Part shown: positions 1 through 8,684 of the stretch, one piece after another
How the letters are laid out: every line of letters begins with the position of its first letter
How positions within the stretch are numbered: the stretch's first letter is position 1
Origin: Alphaproteobacteria bacterium
GTDB taxonomy: Bacteria; Pseudomonadota; Alphaproteobacteria; UBA828
Length of the DNA: 46,344 nt
Direction: 5' to 3'
NCBI GenBank assembly: GCA_011523425.1
Contig: WTGU01000035.1
Span: 1-46,344, forward strand
The notes under the pieces: generated by a model
What the model was told of the DNA's origin: nothing
Seen by the model: only the letters and a program-made list of their open reading frames with translations
Databases searched by the model: none
Position numbers and translations under genes: made by a program

Positions 1-565
1 GCGCCGGCACGTCGGTGAAGCCGCCGGTGATGTTGGAGCAGTGGCCGAAGCAGACGAGGCGGGTGCGCTCGCTCAGCAGCGCTTCAAGCCGCTCCGGCTC
101 CAGCGTGAAGGTCTCCCGCTCGAAGCGCCACTCGCGCAGCGTGATGCCGTCGCCTGCGAGCCGGCGCCAGGCGCCGACATTCGCCTCGTGGTCGAGGTCG
201 GTGACGACGATCTCGTCGCCCTCGCGCAGGCCCGGCCTGAGCGCCTGCGCGAGGAGGAAGACGTTCATCGTCGTCGACGGCCCGATCATCACTTCTTCCG
301 GCGAGGCGTTGATCATGGCGGCCATCTCCCGGTGGCTCTCCGCGATCATCGCGGCCGCGCGGGCAGACGCCGGGTAGGCCGCGCCGGGCTGCACCTGGCA
401 CTCGTCCATGTAGCTGCGGATGCGCTCCAGAACGGGGTCTGCGGCCAGCGTGCCGCCGGCGTTCTCGAACAGCGCCCAGGGGCCGGCGAGGGCCGGGAAG
501 TGCGTGCGGGCGAAGTCCGTATCGAGCGGCGCGGCCGGAGGGTCCGCCGCCCGGCGCGTCGTCAT
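1..565 (-). CDS. Class V aminotransferase, cysteine desulfurase-like (3' end outside window)
   Basis: The reading frame starts at ATG 565 and runs off the left edge, giving about 188 N-terminal residues. It reads FENAGGTLAADPVLERI near the start, then SPEEVMIGPSTTMNVFLLAQ, TDLDHEANVGAWRRLA and LVCFGHCSNITGG. These are the fold-type I PLP enzyme blocks seen in the SufS/CsdA-like family of class V aminotransferases; the DxxHEANV and HCSNxTG segments bind PLP. The lysine that carries PLP would lie beyond the edge. The start overlaps the stop of the upstream rhodanese gene (ATGA at 562-565), so the two are probably translationally coupled. Sulfur transfer between them is plausible, but this subgroup may act on another amino acid. 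Confidence 0.85.
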   Translation of the reverse strand, partial: MTTRRAADPPAAPLDTDFARTHFPALAGPWALFENAGGTLAADPVLERIRSYMDECQVQPGAAYPASARAAAMIAESHREMAAMINASPEEVMIGPSTTMNVFLLAQALRPGLREGDEIVVTDLDHEANVGAWRRLAGDGITLREWRFERETFTLEPERLEALLSERTRLVCFGHCSNITGGFTDVPA

Positions 566-936
566 TCGGTGGGACCGCCCGCCTCGCTCCAGGCCTGGAA
601 GCCGCCGGTGAGGTTCGCGACGTCTGCGTACCCCATGTCCTGCAGGGTCTTGGCGGCGAGCGCGGAGCGACCGCCCGAGGCGCAGTAGATCACCAGCCTC
701 TTGCCGGCAGAGAGCGCCGGGTCGTGCATCGGCGAGCCCGGGTCGGCGATGAACTCCAGGAAGCCGCGCGGCGCGGCGACCGAACCTGCGATCGTGCCGG
801 CAGCGTGCTCGGCGCGTTCGCGCACGTCGACGAAGACGGCATCGTCGCCGCCTGCGAGCGCCAGCGCGTCGTCCACCGAGATGCTGGCGACCTCGGCCAG
901 TGCCTCGCCGATCAGTTGCATGGATGGCGTTACCAT
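562..936 (-). CDS. Single-domain rhodanese-like sulfurtransferase
   Basis: A 124-aa protein with one rhodanese domain. The VFVDVRE segment lies at residues 34-40 and the active-site loop YCASGGRSA at 84-92, with C85 as the likely persulfide-carrying cysteine. TLQDMGYADVANLTGGFQAW is the typical C-terminal rhodanese helix and strand. It has no signal peptide, so it should be cytosolic. It overlaps the downstream PLP enzyme by four bases and follows a RidA gene, which suggests a shared transcript with the upstream hydantoinase-type genes. The acceptor of its sulfur cannot be told from the sequence. Confidence 0.9.
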   Translation of the reverse strand: MVTPSMQLIGEALAEVASISVDDALALAGGDDAVFVDVRERAEHAAGTIAGSVAAPRGFLEFIADPGSPMHDPALSAGKRLVIYCASGGRSALAAKTLQDMGYADVANLTGGFQAWSEAGGPTE

Positions 937-982
937 TGTCCCTCCGCTCCCGCGTCAGGCGCGGGCCGGGCCTGCGGCCCGC

Positions 983-1375
983 TCAGTCCACCTTCGCGGC
1001 CACAGCCTCGATCTCGACCACCCATTCCGTCAGCGCCAGCGCCGGCACGATGATGGCGGTCGACGCCGGGCGCACGCCGCCGAGCGCCTTCTTCCGCGCC
1101 GCCGCGTAGGCCGGGAAGTTCTCGTGGCCGACGATGTAGCCGGTGATCTTGACGATATCCTCCACCCCCATGCCGCCCTCGGCGAGCAGCGCGAGGATGT
1201 TGGCCCAGGTCTGGTCGGCCTGGGCGGCGAAGCCCTCTGCCGTGGTGCCGTCCGGCGCCACCCCCACCTGGCCTGCGGTGTAGACGAGCCGGGCACCCGC
1301 CGGGATCTCGAGCGCCTGGCTGTAGCCGCCGCCGAAGGCCTCGACGACGGTGGCCGGATTGTGCCGCTTCAGCAT
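983..1375 (-). CDS. RidA/YjgF/Rid family protein
   Basis: A 130-aa protein of normal RidA length. It contains YTAGQVGVAPDG (32-43), a central helix FAAQADQTWANILALL, the segment DIVKITGYI, and RPASTAIIVPALA near the end. The last holds the conserved arginine (R102) that contacts the carboxylate of imine or enamine substrates in RidA. Family members hydrolyse reactive imines or enamines, and the RutC branch acts in pyrimidine breakdown. It sits directly downstream of an LLM flavin enzyme, echoing the RutA/RutC pairing. A role in clearing an unstable intermediate of the same pathway is inferred. Confidence 0.9.
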   Translation of the reverse strand: MLKRHNPATVVEAFGGGYSQALEIPAGARLVYTAGQVGVAPDGTTAEGFAAQADQTWANILALLAEGGMGVEDIVKITGYIVGHENFPAYAAARKKALGGVRPASTAIIVPALALTEWVVEIEAVAAKVD

Positions 1376-1441
1376 GGTGCCTCCTCCTCGGTCTGGTCTC
1401 GTGTTCGCTTAGCGCGATCGCCCGCCCGCTTCCGGGCCGGC

Positions 1442-2464
1442 TCAGCGGAAGTGCGGGATCACGTGGTCGCCGTAGTCGGCGACGATACGCTCCTCCGCGC
1501 CGTTGGTGAGATAGATGGTGAACTGGGTCACGCCTGCCTTCTGAAGCGCCTTGAGCTTGGCCACGTGCTCGTCCGGCTCGCCCAGGACGCAGAAGGAATC
1601 GGTGATCTCCGGCGTGATGTAATAGGTGTTGTCGGAGACCTTGTCGGCGTGCTGGCGGTAGTTGTAGCCCTCGCCGCCGGCGCCCGCGCCGCGCCGCGCC
1701 TCGATGTAGGCGGTGAGGCTGTCGGGCACGAGGTCGGTGCCGGCGCCGTACTTCTCCACGATGTCGGCCACGTGGTTGCCGACCAGCGCCGGGAACCACT
1801 TGGTCTGGGCGACGCCGGCCTCCTTGTCGCCGACCCAGACGGGCGCGGCAGAGAGCACCCGGTAGCCGCTCGTGTCGCGACCCGCGGCCTCGCCCGCCGC
1901 CTTGGCCTGGCCGCCGAACCATTCGCAGAGGCCCACGTCGGCGAGCTGGATGATGAGACCGTCGCCCACCTCGCCGGCGGTCTTGAGCGCCTTCGGCCCG
2001 TAGGCCGCGAACCAGACAGGCAGGGGGTGGCCGGCGACCCAGTCCATGTAGACGGGCTCCGGGCAGTCGGCGTACTGCACGGTCTCGCCCGCCACCATGC
2101 CCCGCATCGCCTGGCAGAACTCGGCGGTGTAGGCCAGCGTCGCCGGTGACTTGCCCATGACCCGCATGGAGCTGTCGCCGCGCCCGACCGCGATGTCGAA
2201 GCGCCCGCGCCCGATGTCGCTCAACGTCGCGAAGAGGCTGGCCGCCACCGACCAGTCGCGCACCTTCGGATTGGTCACCAGCGGGCCGAAGCGCACCCGC
2301 TCGGTATGCGCCATGCAGACCGCCATCTTGGTGTAGCAGTCGGACCAGAGGATGTGGGAATCGAAGAACCAGACGTAGTCGAAGCCTGCCGCCTCGCACT
2401 GGCGCGCGATCGCGACCGTGCGCTCCATCCCGATGTCGCCCTTGAAGGCAATGCCGAACTCCAT
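1442..2464 (-). CDS. LLM-class (luciferase-like) flavin-dependent oxidoreductase 1
   Basis: A 340-aa TIM-barrel flavin enzyme. The start is ATG 2464, preceded by a GGGAGG ribosome site; the frame stays open upstream, but the protein MEFGIAFKGDIGMERTVAIA begins exactly where this family begins. Visible family features are FDYVWFFDSH (28-37), FGPLVTNP, the loop FDIAVGRGDSS, and TVQYADCPEPVYMDW. It resembles the Mer-like subfamily often labelled methylenetetrahydromethanopterin reductase or F420-dependent. FMN is as likely as F420, because nothing in this window shows F420 synthesis. The gene lies 28 bp after hyuB and ahead of ridA in one minus-strand run, which suggests an oxidation or reduction step paired with amide-ring hydrolysis. 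Confidence 0.88.
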   Translation of the reverse strand: MEFGIAFKGDIGMERTVAIARQCEAAGFDYVWFFDSHILWSDCYTKMAVCMAHTERVRFGPLVTNPKVRDWSVAASLFATLSDIGRGRFDIAVGRGDSSMRVMGKSPATLAYTAEFCQAMRGMVAGETVQYADCPEPVYMDWVAGHPLPVWFAAYGPKALKTAGEVGDGLIIQLADVGLCEWFGGQAKAAGEAAGRDTSGYRVLSAAPVWVGDKEAGVAQTKWFPALVGNHVADIVEKYGAGTDLVPDSLTAYIEARRGAGAGGEGYNYRQHADKVSDNTYYITPEITDSFCVLGEPDEHVAKLKALQKAGVTQFTIYLTNGAEERIVADYGDHVIPHFR

Positions 2465-2492
2465 GCCGAACCTCCCGGTACTCGTCTGCTCG

Positions 2493-4358
2493 TTATCCGT
2501 GCGTTCCGGCGCCCGCCCCGTTTCCGGGCGCCTTGAGAAGCCGCCCCAGCGGATGCACCTCGCCCGGCCCGTAGCCTTCCGCCGGCGGCCGGGCGCCCGC
2601 CCGTTGCGCCGCTGTCGCCGCCTCGTCGATGCGCAAGGGCTCGCCCGCGCCGTTGCCGCCGGCCACCACGACGCCATAGACCCGCTCGGCCTTCGCGCGC
2701 GTGATCCAGCCCTGCTCGATGTCCGCCAGCACGGCCTCGGGCGGCCTCGCCAGCGGGTCGCCGAATCCGCCGCCGCCGTTCGAGCGGTAGATGAGCTGGT
2801 CGCCGGGCGCGAGCCGGATGCCCATGGCGTGCATGCCGAGCTCCTCCTCCTCGCCCGGCGCGGCGGCACGCCGGAGCCGGAGCGTGTTGGGGCCGCCGTT
2901 GGTGCCGCCGGCGAGGCCGAAGGGGGTCACCTCGGCACGGTCGCCGTGCATGGTCATGGTCATGGCGCCGAGGGTCTTGAAGCTCCGGTCGATCCCCACC
3001 CCGCCGCGCCAGGTGCCGTCGCCGCAGGAATCCGTGACCCCCTCGCAGTTGGTGTAGAGCAGCGGGTACCAGCGCTCCAGGATCTCCACCGGCTGGTTGG
3101 TGGCGCCGCCGATGAAGATCATCATCTGGAAGGGGTTGCCGTCCTTGTAGCTGCGCGCGCCCTGACCGCCCTCGTTCCAGAGATAGTTGACGTAGTGCTT
3201 GCCGGTCTTCGGGTGGACGCCGCCGATGCAGAGGTTCGCGAGGTTGATGCCGGCGGCGTGCATGCGCTTCGGGTCGGTATCCTGGAACGCCGCCGCCCAG
3301 CAGGCCATGGTGACCGCCGCCACCTTCTCGTAGGCGCCGCTGGCATAACCCGACGCCGGCGTCGGCTCCTCGATATGGACGCAGCTTCCGGGCGTCGACA
3401 GCACGTCGACCGCCCGGCTCAGCCCGTGGTTGAGCGGCGCGAGCTGGGGGAAGCAGTGCAGCGTGCCGTCGAAGACGGCGGTCTCCAGCGAGGCGCGCGG
3501 GAAGCCGAAGGGGCCGACCGGGGCCGCATCGCTCTCGCGAAAGTCGAAGCTCGCGCGGTCGCCCTCGATGGTGAGCCGGCAGTGCACCCGGATGCGCGGC
3601 GTCTCCGGGTGCATGATGTCCTTGTCCGAGAAATCCTCGAACTCGAAAGTCCCGTCCGGAAGCTGGGCGACCTGGGCGCGGAAGCGCTCCTCGGTGTAGT
3701 CGAAGATGTCCTCGAAGAGCGCCTCGATGGTGTCTGCGCCATGGCGGGCGTAGAGCTCCAGCAGGCGGTCCTCGATCAGCGAGCCGGCCTGGCGCTGGGC
3801 GTGGATGTCGGCGATGCGCTCGCGGCCCGTGCGCATGTTGTACTCGATGAGCGTCATCACCGTGCGGTCGAGCTCGCCCTCGTGGAAGAGCCGCATCGGC
3901 GGCATGCGCAGCCCCTCCGAGTAGCAGTCCACCGCGCGCGGGTTGAAGCTGCCCGGCAGCGCGCCGCCCACGTCGGGCCAGTGGCCGGTGCTGGAGTTGA
4001 AGGCGACGAGGCGGCCCTCGTGGTGGATCGGCCGGATCAGCTTCACGTCGTTGCAGTGGATGCCGCCGGTGTAGGGGTCGTTGAAGATGTAGATGTCGCC
4101 GGGCTCGAACTCGCCCACCCACTCCTTCACCACCTGCACCGAGGGCTCGAAGGAGCCGATATGCGGCGCCTGATCCCGGTTGCCGTGGGCGACCAGCCGG
4201 CCGGCCGCCGTCAGCAGCGCGCAGGAGTGGTCGTGGCCCTCGCTGATGGTCGGCGCGTAGGCGAGGCGGGCGATCATCTCGCTCCCCTCGTCGCACATGC
4301 TGCCGAGAGCGTTGCGCAGCACCTCGAAGGTGATGGGGTCCAGCTGCATGGTCTTCAC
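2493..4358 (-). CDS. hyuB: Hydantoinase B/oxoprolinase-family subunit (HyuB)
   Basis: A 621-aa HyuB subunit. It starts ITFEVLRNALGSMCDEGSEM and carries the family blocks SEGHDHSCALLTAAG, GDIYIFNDPYTGGIHCND, FNSSTGHWPDVGG, and near the end YPLLYTNCEGVTDSCGDGTWRGG and SNGGGGFGDPL. The NDPY-GG-H region is the metal-binding part of the family. HyuB works with HyuA to open cyclic amides such as hydantoins or 5-oxoproline, using ATP. The GTG start at 4358 overlaps the hyuA stop (GTGA); an ATG at 4349 is an alternative. The hyuA-hyuB-LLM-ridA order points to catabolism of a cyclic amide of unknown identity. Confidence 0.92.
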   Translation of the reverse strand: MKTMQLDPITFEVLRNALGSMCDEGSEMIARLAYAPTISEGHDHSCALLTAAGRLVAHGNRDQAPHIGSFEPSVQVVKEWVGEFEPGDIYIFNDPYTGGIHCNDVKLIRPIHHEGRLVAFNSSTGHWPDVGGALPGSFNPRAVDCYSEGLRMPPMRLFHEGELDRTVMTLIEYNMRTGRERIADIHAQRQAGSLIEDRLLELYARHGADTIEALFEDIFDYTEERFRAQVAQLPDGTFEFEDFSDKDIMHPETPRIRVHCRLTIEGDRASFDFRESDAAPVGPFGFPRASLETAVFDGTLHCFPQLAPLNHGLSRAVDVLSTPGSCVHIEEPTPASGYASGAYEKVAAVTMACWAAAFQDTDPKRMHAAGINLANLCIGGVHPKTGKHYVNYLWNEGGQGARSYKDGNPFQMMIFIGGATNQPVEILERWYPLLYTNCEGVTDSCGDGTWRGGVGIDRSFKTLGAMTMTMHGDRAEVTPFGLAGGTNGGPNTLRLRRAAAPGEEEELGMHAMGIRLAPGDQLIYRSNGGGGFGDPLARPPEAVLADIEQGWITRAKAERVYGVVVAGGNGAGEPLRIDEAATAAQRAGARPPAEGYGPGEVHPLGRLLKAPGNGAGAGTHG

Positions 4359-6421
4359 CCGCTCGTGCAGATCAGGTTGAAGCGCTCGTCCACCCGGGCC
4401 GCCGAGCCGGGGACGAGCAGGGTCGTGCTGTCCAGCTGCTCGATGATGGCAGGGCCGGGAATGGCGAAGCCGACGGGCAGCGTCGTGCGCTCGTAGACCG
4501 GCGCCTCCAGCCAGCCTTCGCTTTCGTCGAACATCTTCCGGCGCCCTCTCGGCGCAGGCTCGCCCGCGCCGTTCGCGCCGAACCTCGGCTCCGCACCGGC
4601 CGTGGCGCGGGCCTCCGCGGCGACGCGAGCGTTGACGATCTCGAGCTCGGCAAGGTCCTCCGGCAGGGTATAGCCATAGTCCTCGGTGTGACGCTCGTGG
4701 AAGGCGCGGAAGAGGCCCCTTATGTCCTCGTCGTCGAGCGCGCCCGCCTTGACCGGAAGCGTGAGCCCGCCCGAGACCTGGCCATAGTAGCGCACATCGA
4801 TCTCGCGACGGAGCGCCACATCCTCGGCCGCCACGCCGTCCCGGCCGAGGCGGGCGTGGGCTCGCGCTTCAAGTCCGGCGAAGGCATCGTTGATCTCGGC
4901 CGCATCGAAGCGCTCGTCGGTGGCGAAGATCGACTGCACGAAGTCGTGTCGCACCTCCACGTGGAGCACGCCGGTGGCCGAGCCGAGGCCGGGGCGGAAC
5001 GGCACGATCACCTCGGGGATGCCGAGCTCGCGGGCGAGCTCGACCGCGTAGAGCGGGCCTGCGCCACCGAAGGCGACGAGCGCGAAGTCGCGCGGGTCGT
5101 GGCCGCGCTTCACCGACATCAGCCTGATCGCGCCCGCCATGTTGGCGCGCATGACGCGCAGGATGCCGGCCGCGGCCTCCGCCCGGGAGTAGCCGAGCGG
5201 CTCCGCGATGCCGTCGATCGCCCGCTCGGCGAGCGCCGGGCTGAGCGCGACGCGGCCGGCGAGCTTCATGTCCGCGCCGAGGCGGCCGAGCACGAGGTTC
5301 GCATCGGTCGCGGTCGGCTCGCTCCCGCCGAGGCCGTAGCAGGCCGGCCCGGGCCGCGCGCCCGCGCTCTCCGGCCCCACCTTGAGCACGCCGCCCTCGT
5401 CGATGCGCGCGATGGAGCCGCCGCCCGCGCCGATGGTGGTGACGTCCACCGAGGGGAAGCTGATGACGATGTTGAACTCGATGTTCCACTCGGGCCTGAC
5501 CAGCGGGCGCCCCCGGCGGGAGAGGGAGACGTCGGCGCTGGTGCCGCCCACGTCGAGCACGATCACGTCGGGCCTTTCCGCCAGCCGGCCGATGGCGGCG
5601 CCTGCCATCACGCCCGCCGCCGGCCCCGACTGGCAGATGCGCGCCGGAATGCGCCGCGCCGCCTCGATCGACATCACGCCGCCGCCGGAATGGGTGATGA
5701 GCACCGGCCCCGCGTAGCCGATGCCCTCGAGGCGGGCGATAAGGGAGGCGAGATAGCGCTCCAGCACCGGGCCGAGATAGGCGTTGGCGACGGTGGTGCT
5801 GGTGCGCTCGAACTCGCGGATCTCGGGCAGGATGTCGGAGGAGCGGCAGACATAGCCCTGCGGCATCTCCTCGCCGAGTATCTCCTGGGCCCTCTGCTCG
5901 TGCGCATCGTTGATGTAGCTGTGGAGGAAGCTCACCGCCACCGCCTCGACGCCGCGTTCGCGCAGCCGCGCGGCGACGGCGCGCAGGCCCGCCTCGTCCA
6001 GCGGCTCCAGCTCCTCGCCCTCGTAGGTGGTGCGCTGGGCGACGGTCATGGTGTCGCGGCGGTCCACCAGCGCCGGCGCCGGGTCCCAGTCGGAATCGTA
6101 GAGGGTGGGCCGGGCCGCGCGGGCGGCGTGCAGCACGTCGGTGAAGCCCGCCGTCGTCACCAGCGCGGTGCGCGCGCCGGTACGCATGATGACCGTGTTG
6201 GTGGCGATGGTGGTGCCGATCTTGATGAGCTTGATCCGGGACGGCCTGGCGCCGACGGCGGCGATGCCGTCCAGCATGCCGTCGATGAAGTCGGGCGGGG
6301 TGGAGGCGGTCTTCGCCACCTCGACCGCGCCGGTCTCCGTATCGTGGCGGATCACGTCGGTGAAGGTGCCGCCGACATCGACGGCGAGCACGAAACGGGC
6401 GCTGTCGGCTCCGCTGCTCAT
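4355..6421 (-). CDS. hyuA: Hydantoinase A/oxoprolinase-family subunit (HyuA)
   Basis: A 688-aa protein with the two-part HyuA fold. The N-terminal Hydant_A_N region begins FVLAVDVGGTFTDVIRHD (about 11-28), the phosphate-binding signature of ASKHA-type ATPases. The hydantoinase A region includes VIVLDVGGTSADVSLSRRG and GAGGGSIARID. FGGAGPLYAVELARELGI follows, leading to a C-terminal domain ending in AIPGPAIIEQLDSTTLL. It should phosphorylate or activate the cyclic amide that HyuB hydrolyses. It is the first gene of the leftward run, and its start is divergent from an oligopeptidase gene over 155 bp that contains a perfect 10-bp palindrome. The substrate is unknown; 5-oxoproline, hydantoin and N-methylhydantoin are all possible. 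Confidence 0.93.
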   Translation of the reverse strand: MSSGADSARFVLAVDVGGTFTDVIRHDTETGAVEVAKTASTPPDFIDGMLDGIAAVGARPSRIKLIKIGTTIATNTVIMRTGARTALVTTAGFTDVLHAARAARPTLYDSDWDPAPALVDRRDTMTVAQRTTYEGEELEPLDEAGLRAVAARLRERGVEAVAVSFLHSYINDAHEQRAQEILGEEMPQGYVCRSSDILPEIREFERTSTTVANAYLGPVLERYLASLIARLEGIGYAGPVLITHSGGGVMSIEAARRIPARICQSGPAAGVMAGAAIGRLAERPDVIVLDVGGTSADVSLSRRGRPLVRPEWNIEFNIVISFPSVDVTTIGAGGGSIARIDEGGVLKVGPESAGARPGPACYGLGGSEPTATDANLVLGRLGADMKLAGRVALSPALAERAIDGIAEPLGYSRAEAAAGILRVMRANMAGAIRLMSVKRGHDPRDFALVAFGGAGPLYAVELARELGIPEVIVPFRPGLGSATGVLHVEVRHDFVQSIFATDERFDAAEINDAFAGLEARAHARLGRDGVAAEDVALRREIDVRYYGQVSGGLTLPVKAGALDDEDIRGLFRAFHERHTEDYGYTLPEDLAELEIVNARVAAEARATAGAEPRFGANGAGEPAPRGRRKMFDESEGWLEAPVYERTTLPVGFAIPGPAIIEQLDSTTLLVPGSAARVDERFNLICTSG

Positions 6422-6459
6422 CTGCTCTCACGCTCCTGCGGCACGGCATTGCCCCGCGC

Positions 6460-6469
6460 TGTCGCGACA
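6460..6469. promoter_or_regulatory. Perfect palindrome TGTCGCGACA in divergent intergenic region
   Basis: A 10-bp perfect inverted repeat lies 38 bp upstream of the hyuA start and about 107 bp upstream of the oligopeptidase start. Its position suits an operator for the hyuA run. No regulator gene is adjacent, and GC-rich DNA gives such palindromes by chance, so the call is tentative. Confidence 0.25.
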
Positions 6470-6576
6470 AGCCGCGCACGATAGTCGCCCGCCGCGCCCG
6501 CGCCAAGCCGGCGCGGGCTGTGCGAAGCGGCCGGCATGCGCTAGGAGTCCGCTGCCGAGCCCAGGAGAGACCCACG

Positions 6577-8667
6577 ATGGCGGCATCCCCGCCCAAGCCC
6601 CCCATTGCTGCGCGCAGGCCCGTCGCCACGACCCTGCACGGGACGGCGCGCAGCGACGACTATGCCTGGCTCAAGGACCCCGACTGGCAGCGGGTCATGC
6701 GGGAGCCGGATGCGCTCGACCCCGATATCCGCGCCTATCTCGAGGCGGAGAACGCCTACACCGATGCCGTCCTCGCGCCTCACGGGGCGCTGCGAGAGGC
6801 GCTCTACGCCGAGATGCGCGGGCGCATGAAGGAGGACGAGTCATCGGTGCCCGCGCCCGACGGGGAATGGTCCTACTTCGTGCGCCATGTCGAGGGCGGC
6901 GAGCATCCGCTCTACTACCGCGCCTCGCGCGAGGACGAGGCCGCGGAAGAGGTGCTGCTCGACGGCAACCGCGAGGCCGAGGGCCAGGCCTATTTCAGGA
7001 TCGGGGGCTGCGAGCACAGCCCCGACCACCGCCGCCTCGCCTATGCGCTCGACCTCAACGGCTCGGAGCGCTACCGCCTCTTCGTCCGCGACATCGAGGC
7101 GGGCGCGGTCATTGACGGGCCGATCGAGGATGCGCGCGGCGACGTCGTCTGGGCGGCCGACGGCGAGACCGTCTTCTACACCGTGCTCGACGAGAACCAC
7201 CGCCCCTACCAGGTGCGCCGGCACCGGGTCGGCAGCGAGCCGGCCGCGGACCCCGTGGTCTACGAGGAGGCCGACCCCGGCTTCTTCGTCGCCCTCGGCA
7301 AGACCGAGAGCGGGCGCTTCGTCACGGTCTCGGCCCACGACCACACCACCGCCGAGGTCCACCTGATCGAAGCCGCCCGGCCGGAGCGCGCGCCCCGCCT
7401 CATCGCCGCACGCGAGCGCGGCATCGAGTACGACGTCGCCCACCGGGGCGGGCTGCTCTACATCCTGACCAACGCCGGCGGCGCGACCGACTTCAGGATC
7501 GTCACCGCGCCGGTGAACTCGCCCGGCAGGCAGGGGTGGCGGGAATGGCTCGCCCACGAGCCCGGCACCTACGTTCGGGCCCAGCTCCTCTTCGCCGGCC
7601 ACCACGTCAGGCTGGAGCGCGCGCACGGCCTGCCGCGCATCGTCGTCACCGATCTGGAGAGCGGCGAGGCCCACACCATCGCCTTCGACGAGGAGGCCTA
7701 CGACCTCGCGCTCGTGCCCGGCTACGAGTTCGAGACCGAAACACTGCGCTTCGTCTACAGCTCGATGACGACGCCGCGTCAGACCTTCGACTACGACATG
7801 GCCGGGCGCCGCCGCACGCTGCGCAAGACGCAGGAGGTGCCGAGCGGGCACGACCCCGCCGCCTACGTCACCCGCCGACTCTCGGCCACGAGCCATGACG
7901 GGGCGGCCGTGCCCGTCTCCCTCCTCCATCGCCGCGACACCCCGCTCGACGGCTCGGCGCCGCTGCTGCTCTATGGCTACGGCGCCTACGGCCACGCCAT
8001 GCCGGCCGCGTTCTCCACCAATCGCCTCAGCCTGGTGGATCGCGGCATCGTCTACGCCATCGCCCATGTGCGCGGCGGCAGCGATTGCGGCTACGGCTGG
8101 TATCTCGACGGCAAGCTCGCGAAGAAGACCAACAGCTTCGCCGACTACATCGCCGCCGCCGAGCACCTGATCGCGGCGGGCTACACGGCGAAGGGGCGGA
8201 TCGCCGGCCACGGCGGCAGCGCCGGCGGCATGCTGATGGGAGCCGTCGCCAACATGCGGCCCGATCTCTTCGCCGCCGTCGTCGCCGAGGTGCCCTTCGT
8301 CGACGTGCTCAACACCATGTGCGACGCGGACCTGCCGCTGACCCCGCCGGAATGGCCGGAATGGGGCAACCCCATCGAGGACGAAGCGGCCTTTCGCGCC
8401 ATCGCGGCCTACGCGCCCTACGAGAACGTGGCGGCCAGGGCCTACCCCGCGATCTTCGCCACCGCTGGGCTGACGGACCCGCGGGTGACCTACTGGGAGC
8501 CGACCAAGTGGGTGGCGAAGCTGCGCCGGCTCAAGACCGACGACAATCCGCTGCTGCTGCACACCAACATGGAGGCGGGCCATGGCGGGGCCTCCGGCCG
8601 CTTCCGCCGGCTGGAAGAGGTGGCGATGGCCTACGCCTTCGTGCTGGCCGTCACTGGCCGCGCCTGA
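6577..8667 (+). CDS. S9A prolyl oligopeptidase / oligopeptidase B-like peptidase
   Basis: A 696-aa serine peptidase. An AGGAG at 6563-6567 sets the start at ATG 6577; the frame is open further upstream, but the conserved sequence begins here. The N-terminal part (roughly 75-420) is the beta-propeller; the C-terminal part is an alpha/beta hydrolase. The nucleophile is S548 in GGSAGG, with D634 (GLTDPRV) and H669 (EAGHGG) completing the triad. The YGYGAYGHAMPAAFSTNRLSL and VRGGSDCGYGWYLDGK blocks are typical of oligopeptidase B, which cleaves short peptides after basic residues. No signal peptide is seen, so it is cytosolic. It ends only 17 bp before the convergent LLM gene. Confidence 0.93.
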   Translation: MAASPPKPPIAARRPVATTLHGTARSDDYAWLKDPDWQRVMREPDALDPDIRAYLEAENAYTDAVLAPHGALREALYAEMRGRMKEDESSVPAPDGEWSYFVRHVEGGEHPLYYRASREDEAAEEVLLDGNREAEGQAYFRIGGCEHSPDHRRLAYALDLNGSERYRLFVRDIEAGAVIDGPIEDARGDVVWAADGETVFYTVLDENHRPYQVRRHRVGSEPAADPVVYEEADPGFFVALGKTESGRFVTVSAHDHTTAEVHLIEAARPERAPRLIAARERGIEYDVAHRGGLLYILTNAGGATDFRIVTAPVNSPGRQGWREWLAHEPGTYVRAQLLFAGHHVRLERAHGLPRIVVTDLESGEAHTIAFDEEAYDLALVPGYEFETETLRFVYSSMTTPRQTFDYDMAGRRRTLRKTQEVPSGHDPAAYVTRRLSATSHDGAAVPVSLLHRRDTPLDGSAPLLLYGYGAYGHAMPAAFSTNRLSLVDRGIVYAIAHVRGGSDCGYGWYLDGKLAKKTNSFADYIAAAEHLIAAGYTAKGRIAGHGGSAGGMLMGAVANMRPDLFAAVVAEVPFVDVLNTMCDADLPLTPPEWPEWGNPIEDEAAFRAIAAYAPYENVAARAYPAIFATAGLTDPRVTYWEPTKWVAKLRRLKTDDNPLLLHTNMEAGHGGASGRFRRLEEVAMAYAFVLAVTGRA

Positions 8668-8684
8668 CGGCGTGGGAGCGCCGC

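Noticed and set aside
1442-2464. Calling the LLM enzymes F420-dependent
   Set aside because: Luciferase-like folds use FMN or F420. No F420 biosynthesis gene is in the window, so the cofactor is left open.
701-4496. Long plus-strand open frames opposite the hyu-LLM region (701-2149 and 2418-4496)
   Set aside because: They are antisense shadows of well-recognised genes on the minus strand.
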